Origin: Sulfurimonas sp.
Lineage (GTDB): Bacteria; Campylobacterota; Campylobacteria; Campylobacterales; Sulfurimonadaceae
NCBI GenBank assembly: GCA_027083475.1
Contig: JALWON010000132.1
Span: 1-6,431 of the forward strand
Length of the DNA: 6,431 bases
Direction: 5' to 3'
Of the stretch, positions 4,618 to 6,431 are shown piece by piece. Position 1 is the stretch's first letter; every line of letters starts with the position of its first letter. The notes beneath the pieces are model-generated. The model saw nothing but the letters and a program-made list of their open reading frames with translations, searched no databases and was not told where the DNA came from. A program made the translations under genes and the position numbers.

Positions 4618-6431
4618 ATGGCACAAAACGAACAAAATAACAATAACAATAACAATAACAATAACAATAACAATAACTTTTTTAATCAAAATCCACTCAT
4701 AACATTCGCAATTTTTTCAGTCGTCGTGATTTTACTTTTTAAAGTAGTTGTTGGCAATGGTGCAGGAGCAGATCTTGCAATGCAATCCAACACAAACAGG
4801 ATCAAGCAAGTAAGCTACTCCGAACTCAAAGCACTTGTAGCAGCAAAAAGTGTCAGCAAGGTAGAAATAGGACAAAGCTATATCAAAGCAAAAGCCAATG
4901 ATGGCACACTCTACACTACACGTATTGTACGCGGTGACACCTCTTTAGTGCAAGAACTTGATAAACAAGGCATTGATTATGGTGGATTTAGCGAAACAAA
5001 CTGGTTTACAGAGATGTTTGGCTGGCTCTTTCCTTTTCTTATTATCATTGGTCTATGGATGTTCTTTGCTGGACGTATGCAAAAAAGCATGGGTGGAGGA
5101 CTCCTTGGCATGGGACAATCTAAAAAAATGGTTAATTCTGAAAAACCTGATACGAAGTTTGATGATGTCGCTGGAGTTGAAGAAGCAAAAGAAGAAGTAC
5201 AAGAGATTGTAGACTTTTTAAAATACCCAGGCCGCTATGTTGAAATAGGTGCAAAAATTCCCAAAGGTGTTTTACTTGTAGGCTCTCCAGGAACAGGGAA
5301 AACCCTCCTTGCCAAAGCAGTTGCAGGGGAAGCAGAAGTGCCATTTTTCTCTGTAAGTGGTTCTAGTTTTATAGAGATGTTTGTCGGTGTTGGAGCAGCT
5401 CGTGTGCGCGACCTCTTTGAACAGGCAAAAAAAGATGCTCCAAGTATCATTTTTATTGATGAAATTGATGCTATTGGAAAAAGTCGTGCTTCTGGTGCAA
5501 ATATGGGTGGTAACGATGAGCGAGAACAAACACTCAACCAACTGCTAGCAGAGATGGATGGTTTTGGAACAGATACACCAGTCATTGTACTTGCTGCAAC
5601 AAATAGACCAGAAATCCTCGATGCTGCACTTATGCGACCGGGGCGTTTTGACCGACAAGTCCTTGTAGATAAACCTGATTTTGAAGGGCGTGTAAAAATT
5701 CTCAATGTGCATATGAAAAATGTAAAAATGGATGCAGATGTCGATGTTGAAGAGGTTGCACGTTTAACGGCAGGACTTGCAGGAGCTGATTTGGCAAATG
5801 TTATCAATGAAGCTGCACTTCTAGCAGGACGAAAAAGTCAAAAAACAGTCAAACAAAAAGATTTATTTGAGTCTGTTGAACGTGCCATTGCGGGACTTGC
5901 AAAAAAATCTCGCCGTATTAATCCTAAAGAGAAAAAAATTGTTGCTTACCATGAGAGTGGGCATGCTCTCTTAGCAGAGACAACCAAGGGGGCGAAAAAA
6001 GTCTCTAAAGTCTCCATTGTTCCGCGTGGGCTTGCAGCCTTAGGGTATACCCTTAACAAACCAGAAGAAGACAAGTTTATGATGCAACAGCATGAACTCT
6101 GGGCTGAAGTAGATGTCCTCCTTGGTGGACGTGCTGCTGAGCAAGTCTTTATTGGAGAAATTTCAACCGGAGCTGGCAATGACCTTGAACGTGCTACTGA
6201 CATCATCAAATCGATGGTACAAACTTATGGTATGAGTGACATTGCAGGACTGATGGTACTTGAAAAATCACGCCAATCTTTCTTGGGTGGTGGGGTACAA
6301 GCAAGTCGTGAGTATAGTGAAAAGATGGCTGAAAACATGGATGAGTTTATCAAATCTTCACTCAGTGAACATTATGATATGGTTATTGCAAGACTTGAAG
6401 AGTATAGAGATGCCATCGAATCAATGGTAGC
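4618..6431 (+). CDS. ftsH: ATP-dependent zinc metalloprotease FtsH, cut by window end
   Basis: An essential inner-membrane AAA+ protease that extracts and degrades misfolded membrane proteins and regulatory substrates as a hexamer. The window holds 604 codons without a stop; the family is about 630-650 residues, so only the C-terminal tail is missing. In order: an Asn-rich cytoplasmic N-terminus, TM1 (about 27-45), a periplasmic domain (46-130), TM2 (about 134-151), Walker A GSPGTGKT (222-229, usually GPPGTGKT), pore-loop FVG (255-257), Walker B IFIDE (Asp281, Glu282), arginine fingers in RPGRFDR (Arg343, Arg346), zinc site HESGH (His445, Glu446, His449) and third ligand Asp522 in GNDLERATD. 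It begins immediately after the prmA stop, with a GA-rich AGAAGAG upstream as a weak ribosome binding site. All catalytic residues are intact, so it should be active. Confidence 0.97.
   Translation, partial: MAQNEQNNNNNNNNNNNNNNFFNQNPLITFAIFSVVVILLFKVVVGNGAGADLAMQSNTNRIKQVSYSELKALVAAKSVSKVEIGQSYIKAKANDGTLYTTRIVRGDTSLVQELDKQGIDYGGFSETNWFTEMFGWLFPFLIIIGLWMFFAGRMQKSMGGGLLGMGQSKKMVNSEKPDTKFDDVAGVEEAKEEVQEIVDFLKYPGRYVEIGAKIPKGVLLVGSPGTGKTLLAKAVAGEAEVPFFSVSGSSFIEMFVGVGAARVRDLFEQAKKDAPSIIFIDEIDAIGKSRASGANMGGNDEREQTLNQLLAEMDGFGTDTPVIVLAATNRPEILDAALMRPGRFDRQVLVDKPDFEGRVKILNVHMKNVKMDADVDVEEVARLTAGLAGADLANVINEAALLAGRKSQKTVKQKDLFESVERAIAGLAKKSRRINPKEKKIVAYHESGHALLAETTKGAKKVSKVSIVPRGLAALGYTLNKPEEDKFMMQQHELWAEVDVLLGGRAAEQVFIGEISTGAGNDLERATDIIKSMVQTYGMSDIAGLMVLEKSRQSFLGGGVQASREYSEKMAENMDEFIKSSLSEHYDMVIARLEEYRDAIESMV
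4636..4677 (+). repeat. Hexanucleotide microsatellite (AATAAC)x7 inside ftsH, encoding 14 Asn
   Basis: Seven exact, uninterrupted copies of AATAAC run from 4636 to 4677 and encode residues 7-20 of FtsH, all asparagine, just before TM1. Codons alternate AAT and AAC strictly, which points to recent expansion by slippage rather than selection on protein alone. Because the unit is six bases, gain or loss of a copy changes the tract by two Asn and keeps the frame, so it can vary length but not switch the gene off by frameshift. Confidence 0.95.

Noticed and set aside
4636..4677. CRISPR or phase-variation switch
   Set aside because: It is a simple tandem hexamer with no spacers, and the unit length is a multiple of three, so it cannot turn the frame on and off.
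5235..5807. Minus-strand open frame of 190 codons
   Set aside because: It is antisense to the AAA+ domain of FtsH. Its low-complexity Ser/Ala/Arg/Thr composition is typical of a shadow frame, and no ribosome binding site was recognised.
5946..6209. Minus-strand open frame of 87 codons
   Set aside because: It is antisense to the FtsH protease domain, with shadow-like composition and no motif.

Overview
The window looks like chromosomal DNA from a Campylobacterota (epsilonproteobacterial) species, probably a free-living relative of Sulfurimonas, Sulfurospirillum or Sulfuricurvum. The DNA is AT-rich, genes are packed with overlaps of 1-4 bases, and protein wording is epsilon-type. The run cheY-prmA-ftsH is a gene order I recall from Campylobacter jejuni and Helicobacter pylori. 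Genus-level placement is a guess.

Layout: bases 1-538 hold the N-terminal part of a leftward heptosyltransferase I gene (waaC, inner-core LPS/LOS). A short divergent intergenic region follows (539-621). It contains a perfect 16-bp palindrome and possible promoters for both directions. Rightward from there come a small membrane-anchored coiled-coil protein of unknown function (622-1110), a PDC/Cache-domain protein with four membrane segments resembling PglG (1111-2010), and the histidine and IMP-branch enzymes hisH (2007-2618) and hisA (2633-3343). These four are so tightly spaced that they are probably one transcript. A 66-base gap with a plausible promoter leads to cheY (TTG start, 3410-3784), prmA (3784-4617) and ftsH (4618 to beyond the window end), which again look like one transcript.

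How the genes relate: the window is largely housekeeping. WaaC builds lipooligosaccharide core. HisH supplies ammonia to HisF, which is not in the window, for the step after HisA. CheY is the flagellar-motor response regulator, PrmA methylates ribosomal protein L11, and FtsH is the essential inner-membrane AAA+ protease. The coiled-coil protein and the Cache protein are the least understood genes. From memory, C. jejuni has waaC diverging from a block that ends pglG-cheY-prmA-ftsH. This window keeps the same two ends but has hisHA, and no other glycosylation genes, between them.

I see no RNA gene, CRISPR array, insertion sequence, phage gene or defence system. The points most worth a second look are the Cache domain predicted to lie in the cytoplasm, its coiled-coil partner gene, the palindrome between the divergent genes, and a hexanucleotide microsatellite encoding 14 consecutive asparagines at the FtsH N-terminus.
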